DNA from: JBCDCB01 sp039182735
Lineage (GTDB): Bacteria > Planctomycetota > Phycisphaerae > Phycisphaerales > UBA1924
DNA length: 58,499 nt
Direction: 5' to 3'
Assembly (NCBI GenBank): GCA_039182735.1
Contig: JBCDCB010000016.1
Coordinates: 1 to 58,499, forward strand
Part shown: in pieces, positions 1 through 8,357 of the stretch
Layout: the number at the start of each line of letters is the position of its first letter
How positions within the stretch are numbered: position 1 is the stretch's first letter
Program-made: the position numbers and the translations under genes
Notes under the pieces: model-generated
What the model was told of the DNA's origin: nothing
What the model saw: only the letters and a program-made list of their open reading frames with translations
Database searches by the model: none

Positions 1-1102
1 CGCGCGCAACCAGCGCGAGGAAGCGTTCGCGCCCGCCCTCCTGCTTGAGCATGTCGTCGGGGTCGGCGCCGTCTGGCAGCACCACGATCTGCACGTCGAT
101 CGGCTCGGCGAAGAAGGCCTCGATCGCCCGGTCCGCCGCCCGCTGCCCGGCTTCGTCGCCGTCGAACAACAGCACCACGCGATCGCACAACCGCTTGAGC
201 ACGCGCGCGTGCTCTTTGGTGAAGGCGGTCCCGAGCGCCGCGACCGCGTGCTCCACGCCCGCCTGGTGGCAGGCGACGACGTCCGTATAGCCCTCGGTCA
301 CGATCGCCGTGCGTTCGCGCTGGATCGCCTTGGTCGCTTCGAACAAGCCGAAGAGCGCGCGCGACTTGTTGAACAGGTCCGATTCGGGCGAGTTGAGGTA
401 CTTCGGATTGTCCTCTTCGTCGAGGCGTCGCGCGCCGAAGGCGATGACGCGCCCCATCGCGTCGCGGATCGGGAACATCAGACGGTTGCGGAACCCGTCG
501 TACACCTTGCCGCGCTCGCTGCGTTTGAGCAGCCCGGCTTCGAGCAGCACGCGCTGATCGACACCGCGCTTCTGCGCGGTCTGCAGGAGCCCGTCGAAGC
601 GATCGGGCGATGCGCCGATGCCGAAGCGCTCGATCATCTCGTTCGAGATCCCGCGTCGCTCGGCGGACGTGCGCGCCACGGCACCGTGCTGCGGGTGGTC
701 GAAGATCGCGCGGAAGAAAGACTGCGCCATAGCGTTGGCGTCGCTGAGCTCGCCGCGCGAGACGCCCGAGCCCGAGGCGGATTCCGTGCCGCCGGATCGT
801 CTGGCCTGTTCGAGTTCGATGCCGGCCTTGTCCGCCAGCGCTCGCAACGCTTCGCGGAAGTCGAGCCCGTGGTGACGCATCACAAAGTCGATGGCGTTGC
901 CGCCTGCGCCGCAGGAGAAGCAATGGAAAATCTGCTTGCCCGGCACGACGTACATCGAGGGTTTGTGATCGTCGTGGAAGGGGCACAGCCCGACGTACTC
1001 CGAGCCCTTGCGCTTGAGCGAGACCGAATCGCCGACCACATCGACGATGTCCACGGCTTCGAGCACCTTGCCTCGGTTGTCTGGGAATTCGCGCTGGGCC
1101 AC
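1..1102 (-). CDS. dnaG: DNA primase DnaG (3' end outside window)
   Basis: DnaG makes the RNA primers used by the replisome. Translating the minus strand from GTG at 1102 gives 367 codons without a stop, running off the window edge. Near residue 35 there is a CHC2 zinc finger (CPFH, then CFSCG about 20 residues later). The RNA polymerase core follows, then the TOPRIM domain with TEGYTDVVA and the metal-binding FDGDEAG. The GTG start is preceded by GAGGT at a normal distance. The C-terminal helicase-binding domain should lie beyond position 1. No long ORF with an ATG start exists on this strand here, so the gene is easily missed. The plus-strand ORFs over this stretch are shadows. Identification is firm; only the 3' end is missing. 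Confidence 0.95.
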   Translation of the reverse strand, partial: MAQREFPDNRGKVLEAVDIVDVVGDSVSLKRKGSEYVGLCPFHDDHKPSMYVVPGKQIFHCFSCGAGGNAIDFVMRHHGLDFREALRALADKAGIELEQARRSGGTESASGSGVSRGELSDANAMAQSFFRAIFDHPQHGAVARTSAERRGISNEMIERFGIGASPDRFDGLLQTAQKRGVDQRVLLEAGLLKRSERGKVYDGFRNRLMFPIRDAMGRVIAFGARRLDEEDNPKYLNSPESDLFNKSRALFGLFEATKAIQRERTAIVTEGYTDVVACHQAGVEHAVAALGTAFTKEHARVLKRLCDRVVLLFDGDEAGQRAADRAIEAFFAEPIDVQIVVLPDGADPDDMLKQEGGRERFLALVAR

Positions 1103-1498
1103 GTCTACCTCACGCCGGTCGTGCGGGGAACCGGGAACGATCCTTCAGGTCGAGCGGCGTCAGGCGGAGGACCGCGGGTGCGCGTCACGATGCCCGGTGC
1201 GGTGCTGGCTGGTTCGATCGGGGCTGGGCATGGCGCGTCTCCGGGCGGCATGCCGAGGCGCGTCCACATCCACAGCGGAGGGCGAGGCCCGCGATCCGTG
1301 AAACAGCGTTGGATCTTCGCGAGGAGGGGGAGGAGGGTCCCTCGTGGCGCGTCGGCAGCGGCGTATCTATCGGTCGTTCTCATTCAACGCTAACACGAGG
1401 CTGACCCCGGTCAAACGCATCCTCCCCAGCACGCCCGACATTCCTGCTTTCCCATCCGACTTCCGAGATTCCTGCACGCCGCGATATACTCCGCCCTC
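1103..1498. other. Intergenic region between divergent dnaG and acyP
   Basis: About 400 bases lie between the divergent starts of dnaG and acyP and should hold both promoters. A 92-codon minus-strand ORF (1105-1383) ends two bases before dnaG, but its composition is proline/arginine-rich and shows no motif, so it is not called. A purine-rich stretch (GAGGAGGGGGAGGAGGG) lies near 1320-1337. No other feature is apparent. Confidence 0.5.
1485..1490 (+). promoter_or_regulatory. -10 box (TATACT) of acyP, probably leaderless
   Basis: TATACT ends eight bases before the ATG at 1499 and there is no Shine-Dalgarno sequence. Transcription would begin at or within two bases of the start codon. A weak -35-like TTCCGA sits 18 bases upstream. 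Confidence 0.5.
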
Positions 1499-1765
1499 AT
1501 GAAACGCGTCGAGGTCCGATATACCGGTCGGGTGCAGGGCGTCGGCTTCCGGGCCGCCACGCAAGACGCCGCACGCACCCACGGCGTGCTCGGGTGGGTC
1601 CGCAATGACCCCGATGGCACGGTGAGCCTCGTCGCCGAGGGCGAGCCCGACGTCGTGGACGCGTACCTCGACGCCGTGGCAGAGAGACTCTCACAGTTCA
1701 TCGAGCGCGAAGACCGCGGCGAGGCCGAGCCGCGGGGCACGTACGACACGTTCGAGATCCGCTAG
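1499..1765 (+). CDS. acyP: Acylphosphatase
   Basis: This small cytosolic enzyme hydrolyses acyl phosphates such as carbamoyl phosphate and acetyl phosphate. The 88-residue length is typical of the family. The active-site loop GRVQGVGFR is at residues 10-18, with the catalytic Arg at its end, and the catalytic Asn lies in GWVRNDPDG near residue 36. The ATG start is fixed by this motif spacing and by the TATACT box just upstream. The HAD phosphatase gene follows after seven bases, so the two are likely cotranscribed. The partial ORFs on the opposite strand here are shadows. Identification is secure. Confidence 0.95.
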   Translation: MKRVEVRYTGRVQGVGFRAATQDAARTHGVLGWVRNDPDGTVSLVAEGEPDVVDAYLDAVAERLSQFIEREDRGEAEPRGTYDTFEIR

Positions 1766-1772
1766 GACACCC

Positions 1773-2489
1773 ATGCTCATCTTGTTCGACATCGATGCGA
1801 CCCTGCTGACCTCGGGCGGCGTGGGGATCACCGCCATGGGCCGCGCCGGCCGCGAACTCTTCGGCGATCACTTCAACGAACGCAGCGTCGAGTACGCCGG
1901 CAGGCTCGACCCGCTCATCATCGGCGACCTGCTCCGAGCCCACGAGCTCGAGGTTTCTGCGGACGCCGTCCAGTCCTTCCGCGAGGGATACGGCAGGCAC
2001 CTGCGTGCGCTGCTCGATGAATCCAACACCGCCAGGCCCTGCCCCGGCGTGCCCGCGCTGCTCGACCGCTTCGACGCGCACGAGCACATCGTCCTCGGGC
2101 TGCTCACCGGGAACTTCCCGGAGACGGGGCAGGTCAAGCTCCGTGCCGGCGGCATCGATCCCGACCGCTTCGAGATCCGCGTCTGGGGCAGCGACTCGCC
2201 GCACGACCCCCCCGCGCGCGAGCACCTTCCCGGCGTCGGCATCGCACGCTTCCACGAACGCTTCGACCGCGCCATCAACGGCGAGCACGTCGTCGTCATC
2301 GGCGATACGCCCCACGACATCTCCTGCGCCCGTGCGCACGCCTGCTCCTCCATCGGCGTCGGGACGGGGCGATTCACGCCCGCCGAGCTCACCAACGCCG
2401 GCGCCGACCTCGCGGTGGACGACCTCTCCGACGTCGCGATGATCGGCGAATGGATCGAGGACCGCCTCGGCGCCCGGAGCGCCCCGTGA
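1773..2489 (+). CDS. HAD-superfamily phosphatase
   Basis: A 238-residue haloacid-dehalogenase-like hydrolase, probably a small-molecule phosphatase of the phosphoglycolate phosphatase / beta-phosphoglucomutase kind. Motif I is FDIDATLL near residue 5 (the usual DxDGT has Ala in place of Gly). A cap domain covers about residues 15-85, motif II is LTGN near residue 110, and motif IV is VIGDTPHDISCA near residue 178, with both acidic residues present. AGGA lies six bases before the ATG. The gene starts seven bases after acyP and overlaps the next gene by GTGA, so the three form one operon. The substrate cannot be read from the sequence. Confidence 0.85.
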   Translation: MLILFDIDATLLTSGGVGITAMGRAGRELFGDHFNERSVEYAGRLDPLIIGDLLRAHELEVSADAVQSFREGYGRHLRALLDESNTARPCPGVPALLDRFDAHEHIVLGLLTGNFPETGQVKLRAGGIDPDRFEIRVWGSDSPHDPPAREHLPGVGIARFHERFDRAINGEHVVVIGDTPHDISCARAHACSSIGVGTGRFTPAELTNAGADLAVDDLSDVAMIGEWIEDRLGARSAP

Positions 2490-3760
2490 GCACGACTCCC
2501 AACGAACGGCTCGCCGCGATCGACGTGCTGCGCGGCGTCGCGGTGCTCGGCATCCTCGTGATGAACGTCGGGACCTCTGCCGCCCCGGTCGGCGCGTACT
2601 TCAGCCCGGCGCTCTACTTCTCCAACGAGGGGCTCAACCGCCTCGTCTTCCAGTTCCAGTACCTCGTCTTCATGAACAAGATGATGCCGATCTTCAGCAT
2701 GCTCTTCGGCGCGGGCGTCTTCCTCTTCGCGCTCAAGATCGATCGGGGCGAACCGCTCAAACGCGTGCGCGCGCTGTGGCTCCGTCGCTGCGGCTGGCTG
2801 CTCTTCTTCGGGCTCATCCACGCCTACCTGATCTGGGAGGGCGACATCCTCGTGCCCTATGCGCTGCTCGGGCTGCTGCTCGTGTGGTGGTGCCGCCGGC
2901 TCCGGCCCGCGTGGCTCATCTCCATCGCGAGCATGCTGATGCTCGTGGGGCTGGCGATCACAACGCTCTGGGGCGCGTGGCTGATCTTTGTCCTCGATCC
3001 CGAGGTCGGTTCACAGTTCGGCTACACGCCGTCGCCCTTCAAAGTGGAGCAGGCCGTCGAGAGCTTCGTGTGGCTCGGCATCACGCCCGAGCAGATCGAC
3101 GAGATGCTCGTGCGGATGCGCTCGGACTACGCGACCATCGCGCTGCACCGTGCATCGCAGATGCTTCTGAACCACCTCCTCTTCTTGCCGTTCTTCGGAG
3201 TGTGGTTCGTCGGCGGGTACATGCTCCTGGGCCTCGCGCTCGCCAAGCTCGGCGTGCTCACCGGCAAGGCCAGCGCCCGAGCGTACACCCTGTTGACGAT
3301 CCTCGGCTACGCCATCGGCGTCTCCGCCAGCATCGCCATCCTCGCCCTCGCCGACGCCAAGGATTGGAACGTCGGGTGGACCATCCTCGCGATGATGCCG
3401 CTTACCATGATCGCCGGGCCCGTGACCGCGCTCGGGCACATCGGGCTCGTCATGCTCCTGGTCAAACGCAACGCGCTGGGCTGGCTCGGCACGTGCCTGC
3501 AAGCCGCCGGACGCATGGCGTTTACCAACTACATCGCGCAGTCGCTGTTGATGACCTTCGTCTTCTACGGCTACGGGTTCGGGCTCTACGGGTACGTGGA
3601 CCGGTTCGGGCAGATGGTCTTCGTGCTGGGCGTCTGGCTGCTGCAACTCGCGTGGAGCCCGCTGTGGCTTGCGCACTTCAGGTACGGCCCGCTCGAATGG
3701 CTGTGGCGATGCCTGACCTACTGGAAGATCCTGCCGATCAGCCGAGCTTCTGCTGGTTGA
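2486..3760 (+). CDS. DUF418 (YeiB-like) polytopic membrane protein
   Basis: A 424-residue integral membrane protein of the DUF418/YeiB family, whose function is unsettled; transport or acyl transfer at the membrane has been suggested. The family signature R(L)AAIDVLRGVAVLGI is at the N-terminus, about ten hydrophobic segments follow, and the conserved C-terminal block (GRMAFTNYIAQS, then about 50 residues on LAWSPLWLAHFRYGPLEWLWR) is intact. I chose the GTG at 2486, which overlaps the HAD stop as GTGA. A longer reading from 2450 adds only arginine/proline-rich sequence. The 3' end overlaps the convergent zinc-ribbon gene by 23 bases. Confidence 0.85.
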   Translation: MSTTPNERLAAIDVLRGVAVLGILVMNVGTSAAPVGAYFSPALYFSNEGLNRLVFQFQYLVFMNKMMPIFSMLFGAGVFLFALKIDRGEPLKRVRALWLRRCGWLLFFGLIHAYLIWEGDILVPYALLGLLLVWWCRRLRPAWLISIASMLMLVGLAITTLWGAWLIFVLDPEVGSQFGYTPSPFKVEQAVESFVWLGITPEQIDEMLVRMRSDYATIALHRASQMLLNHLLFLPFFGVWFVGGYMLLGLALAKLGVLTGKASARAYTLLTILGYAIGVSASIAILALADAKDWNVGWTILAMMPLTMIAGPVTALGHIGLVMLLVKRNALGWLGTCLQAAGRMAFTNYIAQSLLMTFVFYGYGFGLYGYVDRFGQMVFVLGVWLLQLAWSPLWLAHFRYGPLEWLWRCLTYWKILPISRASAG

Positions 3761-4109
3761 GCGCGCCGCACTTGGGGCACATGACCCCGTGCTCGCTGGC
3801 GGGCTCGTCGGCGAGGCTCGTGCCGCAGGTCCAGCAGGTGTCCGCGGCGAGGCGCGAAGTCGCCTTGCTGAACCCGACCGACACCGCCGCGATCGCCACG
3901 CCCACCACGGGGAGCGTCAGCCACCCGGCGACGCCGAGGCTCAGGACGCCGAAGGCGGCGAGGGGGATGCCCACGATCAGTGCCGCGACGCGCAGGCGGA
4001 CCCGGCTCATCCAGCGGATGCCGCGTTCCTCGATGCGCGTCTCCGACAGCGACTGACGGATGAACGCCTTCACCGCTGCGGGGCCGAGATCTCGCGGGGG
4101 TCGTGCCAT
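3738..4109 (-). CDS. Small membrane protein with C-terminal zinc ribbon
   Basis: A 123-residue protein of unknown function. Residues 1-35 are basic and amphipathic. Two hydrophobic segments at about 40-80 probably cross the membrane as a hairpin. The C-terminus carries a zinc ribbon with knuckles CWTCG and CPKCG about 20 residues apart. Such ribbons usually bind one zinc and mediate contacts; no enzyme motif is present. The gene overlaps the convergent DUF418 gene by 23 bases. It lies just downstream of the PH-domain gene on the same strand but has its own TATAGT box. Confidence 0.7.
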   Translation of the reverse strand: MARPPRDLGPAAVKAFIRQSLSETRIEERGIRWMSRVRLRVAALIVGIPLAAFGVLSLGVAGWLTLPVVGVAIAAVSVGFSKATSRLAADTCWTCGTSLADEPASEHGVMCPKCGALNQQKLG

Positions 4110-4117
4110 GGGTCGCG

Positions 4118-4123
4118 ACTATA
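4118..4123 (-). promoter_or_regulatory. -10 box (TATAGT) of the zinc-ribbon gene, probably leaderless
   Basis: Read on the minus strand, TATAGT ends eight bases before the ATG at 4109. There is no Shine-Dalgarno sequence in between. Confidence 0.5.
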
Positions 4124-4148
4124 GGTCGGCTCGCGACCGGTAGATCCT

Positions 4149-4697
4149 CTACATCGGGCGGTAAAGGTCCACGATTTCTTTCAGCTTGTCCGGGTGGGGG
4201 AGGTTGTCCACCTGCACCTCGATGCCCGACTGACCGCTGCTGGAGATGCCCATCTTCCCGACCCCGAAGATCCGGTCGGCGAAGGTTTGGTCGATCTGCA
4301 CGTTGCGGACGTGGTCGTGCATCACCTCGCTGGTCGAGCGGCGAAAGAGCCCGTTGCGGACGATCGTCCGCTTGTTCGTGATCTCGAGCGCGTGGCTGAC
4401 GGTGTTCTTCATCCACCAGATGAAGAGCACGACACCGCAGAACGCGAAGAACGCGCCGAAGATGATCCAGTTCACACGGGCCCCGAGTTCGAACAGCCAC
4501 ACCAGAAGGGCGGTCACCCCGAAGGGCGCAAGGCACAACGCTCCCGTCGAAACGGGGTATGCGCGGAAGAGCGCCGGGCGCACCTTCAGCACGCGCTGCT
4601 CTGGCCCGCTGTCGGGCGGGAACCCTGCCGCCACGGCACGATCGTCCGATGCGGGGCGGTCGGGCTGCTCGGGATGGGTGTGCGACTCGTCGTTCAT
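4149..4697 (-). CDS. bPH2 (DUF304) PH-domain membrane protein
   Basis: A 182-residue protein of the bacterial PH-domain (DUF304, YdbS/YdbT-like) class. After a charged N-terminal tail of about 45 residues come two transmembrane segments (about 50-95). A small PH-like beta domain follows, with the typical start ITNKRTIVRNGLF and the later IFGVGKMGISSSG. The domain should lie in the cytoplasm against the membrane; no catalytic role is known for the family. AAGGAG lies eight to nine bases before the ATG, and GGTATGCT further upstream may be the -10 box. It is followed on the same strand by the zinc-ribbon gene. Confidence 0.8.
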   Translation of the reverse strand: MNDESHTHPEQPDRPASDDRAVAAGFPPDSGPEQRVLKVRPALFRAYPVSTGALCLAPFGVTALLVWLFELGARVNWIIFGAFFAFCGVVLFIWWMKNTVSHALEITNKRTIVRNGLFRRSTSEVMHDHVRNVQIDQTFADRIFGVGKMGISSSGQSGIEVQVDNLPHPDKLKEIVDLYRPM

Positions 4698-4808
4698 CCG
4701 GCGCTCTCCTTGCTCGCGTCACGCGCCAGCATACCGGCGCGCCCCGCACCACTTGTTCCGACGATCCCTCGCCGCGTTTCTCCATCGCGCCGTCGTGTCC
4801 GTCAGACG

Positions 4809-4814
4809 TAGACT
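4809..4814 (+). promoter_or_regulatory. -10 box (TAGACT) of tsaB, probably leaderless
   Basis: TAGACT ends six bases before the ATG at 4821, leaving no room for a Shine-Dalgarno sequence. Confidence 0.45.
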
Positions 4815-4820
4815 CGCGAC

Positions 4821-5504
4821 ATGCACGCCACGGGCGACCGCCCCGTCATCACGCTCGCGATCGAGACCTCGAACCCCGGCAGCGGGCCGGATGCCGCGGG
4901 CGTCGGCGTCTACGACCTCTCCCCAAAGACCACCGTCGAGCGTGCCCGCCTGACCCTCGCCCCGAGATCGCGCCACGACGACGCGCTCGTCCCGGCCATC
5001 GACGCGTGCGTGCGGGAAGCGGGCCTCACGCCGAGCGAGCTCGGACGTGTCGCGGTCTCGGTCGGCCCGGGGGGGTACACGTCCATCCGCATCGCCGTCA
5101 CCGCCGCGAAGATGATCTGCGAGGCAACGGGCGCGTCCTGCGTCCCCGTGCCCACGGCGCACGCCCTCGCGCACACGCACGCCCGCGAGGGCGACGCGCT
5201 CGTGTGCCTCGCGTGGAAGCGGGGGGACGTCTGGCGACAGACATTCCGCGACGCGCAGCCGATCGACGCGGGCCGCGTCATCGCGATCGATCAACTCGAC
5301 GTGCCACGCGGCACACTGCTCATCACGGACGAGGCGCTGCGCGAACGACTCACGCACATCGAAAGTCTGCACGAAACGCCGCGGTTCGATCCGCGTGCGA
5401 TCGCCGAGTGCTCCGCGCAGATCGAACCGGTCGATCCGCTGGAGTTGCTACCGCTCTATTCGCGCGAGCCGGAAGCGGTCCGCCTGTGGGAGCAGCGGCG
5501 CTGA
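4821..5504 (+). CDS. tsaB: tRNA threonylcarbamoyladenosine biosynthesis protein TsaB
   Basis: TsaB is the non-catalytic partner of TsaD in forming t6A37 on tRNAs that read ANN codons. The 227-residue length and ASKHA fold fit: TLAIETSNPG at residues 10-19, RHDDALVPAI near residue 55, and the family hallmark VGPGGYTSIRIAV near residues 84-96. As expected for TsaB, the TsaD metal-binding histidines are absent. The family usually begins close to the first beta strand, as here. The stop codon directly abuts that of the convergent cyclophilin gene with no bases in between. Confidence 0.92.
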   Translation: MHATGDRPVITLAIETSNPGSGPDAAGVGVYDLSPKTTVERARLTLAPRSRHDDALVPAIDACVREAGLTPSELGRVAVSVGPGGYTSIRIAVTAAKMICEATGASCVPVPTAHALAHTHAREGDALVCLAWKRGDVWRQTFRDAQPIDAGRVIAIDQLDVPRGTLLITDEALRERLTHIESLHETPRFDPRAIAECSAQIEPVDPLELLPLYSREPEAVRLWEQRR

Positions 5505-6614
5505 TCAGCGTTCGATCGGGCCGGGCACCACCGGTTCGACCCGAGGCGTCCACGCGTCGAGCGGCGGCGCCGGTTCGAGGCGTACCCGCTCGATCACAGG
5601 CGGCTTGAGCGGGCGGTGCGGCGCGGGTTCGCCGCTCGGCGAGAACCCCGTCGTCGTCGGCAACACCGAGAGCTGCTCCAGCACATCCACGCCGTCCACG
5701 ACCTCGGCAAAGGCGGCGTACTGCCCGTCGAGCGACGCGCACGACTCATCGTCCAGGCAGATAAAGAACTGGCCGCTCGCGCTGTTGGGATCGTCGGGCA
5801 GACGGGCCATGGAGACCACGCCGAACCCGTGCTCAAGCGACGACCGCTCGAAGGGCACCCGCGCCCCCGCGCCGCCGAAGCCGGTGCCGGTCGGGTCGCC
5901 CGCCTGCGCGATGAAGGGTCTGCCGCGACCGTCGTCGGTCACCACACGGTGGAAGGGCGTGCCGCGATACAGCCCGCCATCTGCGAAGCGTTCAAAGGCC
6001 TCGCCGGTGCGCGGCGCCGTGTCGTGGCGAACGCGCAGACGCACCTCACCAAGCGTGGTCTCGAGAATGACTTCGCGCGCGACGCTCAAGCGCCAGCCGG
6101 AGAGCAGATCGCGCGACTCGCGGTCTTCCGCCGTGCTCACCTCGTAGCGCAGGGCGACGCGCTCACGCTCCGAAAGCGAGAGGATCGCGGCGAGACGCGC
6201 CCGGTCGCCACGCTCGGCAGCACGCACGAGTTGGTCCGTCAGCCCGTCGCGCGCCGCGGGAGGCGTGAGCATGGGGCGCAGCACGAGCGGGGATCCGACC
6301 TGTTCACCGCCGACGATCAACTGCGCGTAGAGCACGCGCGGGCGGACCGTCGTCCACAACACCGGGAACATCGCGGCCAGGTCGATCGCGCCTGGCTCGA
6401 CGCTCACCATCGCCAGACGCTCCCATGTTTCCGCATCGAAGAGCGCGAGCTCCGACTCGGCCTCCGTCTGCACGCGGACCTCCACCGGGATCGGTCGGTT
6501 CACGGCGTTGAAGACCCGCCGCGGTTCCAGCGACGCTTTACCCGCGTGTGCGAGCGGCGCGCAGGTCAGCGTGACCAGCGACGCGAACAGGATGTACATG
6601 TGTCGGCGGCCCAT
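5505..6614 (-). CDS. Exported cyclophilin-type peptidyl-prolyl isomerase
   Basis: A 369-residue protein with an N-terminal signal peptide (YILFASLVTLTCAPLAHA, cleavage probably after AHA near residue 24) and a C-terminal cyclophilin domain. It should catalyse cis-trans proline isomerisation outside the cytoplasm. The catalytic region TPFHRVV, the FIAQAGDPTGTGFGG loop and SASGQFFICL are present in order between about residues 215 and 300. The ~190 residues between signal and cyclophilin domain match no family I recognise and may bind a partner. Translation may begin at the second Met (6599), which would give a cleaner signal peptide. The 3' end abuts tsaB. Confidence 0.88.
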   Translation of the reverse strand: MGRRHMYILFASLVTLTCAPLAHAGKASLEPRRVFNAVNRPIPVEVRVQTEAESELALFDAETWERLAMVSVEPGAIDLAAMFPVLWTTVRPRVLYAQLIVGGEQVGSPLVLRPMLTPPAARDGLTDQLVRAAERGDRARLAAILSLSERERVALRYEVSTAEDRESRDLLSGWRLSVAREVILETTLGEVRLRVRHDTAPRTGEAFERFADGGLYRGTPFHRVVTDDGRGRPFIAQAGDPTGTGFGGAGARVPFERSSLEHGFGVVSMARLPDDPNSASGQFFICLDDESCASLDGQYAAFAEVVDGVDVLEQLSVLPTTTGFSPSGEPAPHRPLKPPVIERVRLEPAPPLDAWTPRVEPVVPGPIER

Positions 6615-6623
6615 GAGCGGGCA

Positions 6624-6629
6624 AGCCTA
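6624..6629 (-). promoter_or_regulatory. -10 box (TAGGCT) of the cyclophilin gene, probably leaderless
   Basis: On the minus strand TAGGCT ends nine bases before the ATG at 6614. The interval TGCCCGCTC contains no ribosome-binding sequence. Confidence 0.35.
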
Positions 6630-6649
6630 TTCACCGCGGGACGGGTGCG

Positions 6650-7573
6650 TCAGCGGGTGAAGAGTTCGAGCAGCGGCATGTTGTGGTCGTGGTCGCCGTT
6701 GCCGTGCTGGGGCAGGCCCGTGCCATAGGAGGGAGTTTCCCAGCGTTCTTCGGGGTTGCCGAAGTCGAGGATTTCCCACCCGCGCGTCACGCCGGTGATC
6801 ATCTCGGTGATCTGATTGGTGGAGGGCGCGAGCGACTGGAAGAGGCTGCCGCCCTCGTCTTTGTACCAGGTGACGCGGAGGTCGGCCTTCAGGAGATTGT
6901 TGCCGACCACGTGGCTGTACTCGTCCTGCGAGCGCAGCGCATTGGCAACGAGCGTGCGATCGGGCGAAACCCTGGAAAGCTGCTGCGATTCCGGGGGCAG
7001 CCGATACTGGTAGTTGCCTTCGATCAGTTCGTGCTCGTTCTCCGAGTCCCACAGGTCACGGGATTCGGCGTACGAGTTCGCGCCGCGTTCGCTGGGGCAG
7101 TAGAAGACTTCAGGCGAACGCAGGAAGTACTCGTCGTAGAGAATGCCGAGACCGTCCCACGTCACGCCGAAGTCACGGCGATCTTCGTGGTCGAGACGGA
7201 GCGTGAGCGATTCGTGAGGGTTCCACCCGTTCATCGCAAGCGGAGCCGCGCTGTCCGTTTCCGGCAGCATGAATCGTGCGCCGGGGTCGCCGCTCTCGGT
7301 CGCAAGACTGTCGGGGAGCAGGTCGTTGTTGTCGTGCGCGAACATCTGCAGGCCGTAGCCGATCTGACGGACGTTATTGGCGCAGACAACCTGGCGGGCA
7401 CGCTCCCGCACCCCGGAGAGCAGCGGCAGCATGATCCCGATCAGCACGGACATCACCGCGATCGAGACCAAAAGATCGATCAGCGAGAAGCCCAATCGGC
7501 GGGCAGACGTGAAGCCCCGACGCTGCTCGCGTCGTTCGTCACGCTCGATTTGGTTGCCCCACGCGGTCTTCAT
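6650..7573 (-). CDS. Prepilin-type N-terminal domain protein (planctomycete exoprotein class)
   Basis: A 307-residue protein with a type IV prepilin leader: basic residues, then LGFSLIDLLVSIAVM near residues 28-42, where cleavage would fall between Gly and Phe. The residue at mature position +5 is Asp instead of the usual Glu. CANNVRQIGYGLQ follows the helix, as in the DUF1559-like exoproteins that planctomycetes carry in large numbers; their role is unproven but they are probably assembled or released through a pilus/T2SS-like system. A C-terminal histidine/aspartate-rich stretch (HGNGDHDHN) may bind metal. The gene stands alone, with an inverted repeat touching its start. Confidence 0.8.
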   Translation of the reverse strand: MKTAWGNQIERDERREQRRGFTSARRLGFSLIDLLVSIAVMSVLIGIMLPLLSGVRERARQVVCANNVRQIGYGLQMFAHDNNDLLPDSLATESGDPGARFMLPETDSAAPLAMNGWNPHESLTLRLDHEDRRDFGVTWDGLGILYDEYFLRSPEVFYCPSERGANSYAESRDLWDSENEHELIEGNYQYRLPPESQQLSRVSPDRTLVANALRSQDEYSHVVGNNLLKADLRVTWYKDEGGSLFQSLAPSTNQITEMITGVTRGWEILDFGNPEERWETPSYGTGLPQHGNGDHDHNMPLLELFTR

Positions 7574-7574
7574 G

Positions 7575-7590
7575 GTTGGTGATTACCAAC
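7575..7590. promoter_or_regulatory. Inverted repeat beside the prepilin-like gene start
   Basis: GTTGGT-GATT-ACCAAC is a perfect 6-4-6 inverted repeat that ends one base from the start codon at 7573. It could be an operator or an RNA hairpin covering the initiation site. No Shine-Dalgarno sequence is visible for this gene. Confidence 0.4.
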
Positions 7591-7746
7591 TTCATCTGAA
7601 TCAAAGCTGCACAGGATAATCATACAGCAGCCTAGAAACGGTCGCCAGCGCAAATCTGTTCCGATTATTCGGGTTCGGCGATCGAGTCGCGCGAGAGGCG
7701 AAGAATCGGAGCATCCCACTCGCTTTCTCTCGCGTATCTGGCACAG

Positions 7747-7762
7747 TAGGCATTGGTGCCTA
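7747..7762. promoter_or_regulatory. Inverted repeat upstream of the sigma factor gene
   Basis: TAGGCA-TTGG-TGCCTA is a perfect 6-4-6 inverted repeat 16 bases before the GTG start of the sigma gene. It may be an operator in the divergent promoter region. A GGAG sequence between it and the GTG serves as ribosome-binding site. Confidence 0.35.
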
Positions 7763-7778
7763 TCCGGAGTGTTGCGCT

Positions 7779-8357
7779 GTGACCCGATCACAAGCCGCAC
7801 AAGATGCCGACTTCGATCTCATGCAACGCGTGGCGTTGGATGATCAGGGCGCGATCGAAGACCTGTACGACCGGTTCGGGTCGCTCGTCTATCGCATGGC
7901 GTACCAGTCCATGCCATCGCGGGCAGACGCCGACGATGTGGTGCAGGAAGTCTTCGTCAGGCTCTGGCGGACCGCGGGCCGATATGACCCCAAGCGGGCG
8001 GCCCTCGTGACGTGGGTCATGCTCATCGCACGCCGCCACATGGTCGATCGTTTGCGCCGATACAAGGCGCGTATCAAGCCCGGAGTGCTGGACGAGCAGT
8101 GGGCCCCCGCCGAAACGGGCGAGGTCTCCCCCGAGTCCGTGTCGGAACTGGAAGAGCGATTCGGAGCCGTCATGGCCAAGGTGGAAACGCTCCCCGAACT
8201 CCAGCAGATCGTGGTGAAGCGTGCGTACCTGCGCGGGCAGACGCTCAAGCAAATCGGGAACGAGCTGGGCATCCCGCTCGGGACCATCAAGTCGGCACTC
8301 AGCCGTGCACTCGGCCGCCTCCGTGAAATGAACAGTGGTGAGGAGTCCTTGGTATGA
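7779..8357 (+). CDS. ECF RNA polymerase sigma factor (SigK-like)
   Basis: A 192-residue extracytoplasmic-function sigma factor that would direct RNA polymerase to a stress or envelope regulon. Region 2 runs from EDLYDRFGSLVYRMAY through DADDVVQEVFVRLW to TWVMLIARRHMVDRLRR (about residues 27-105). Region 4 has the helix-turn-helix QTLKQIGNELGIPLGTIKSALSRAL (about residues 155-178). The start is GTG, with GGAG nine bases before it. The next gene overlaps by four bases and encodes an RskA-like anti-sigma, which together with the sequence points to the SigK/RskA pairing. Confidence 0.92.
   Translation: MTRSQAAQDADFDLMQRVALDDQGAIEDLYDRFGSLVYRMAYQSMPSRADADDVVQEVFVRLWRTAGRYDPKRAALVTWVMLIARRHMVDRLRRYKARIKPGVLDEQWAPAETGEVSPESVSELEERFGAVMAKVETLPELQQIVVKRAYLRGQTLKQIGNELGIPLGTIKSALSRALGRLREMNSGEESLV

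Noticed and set aside
1105..1383. A 92-codon minus-strand ORF ending two bases before dnaG
   Set aside because: Position suggests coupling, but the sequence is proline/arginine-rich with no recognisable domain or start signal.
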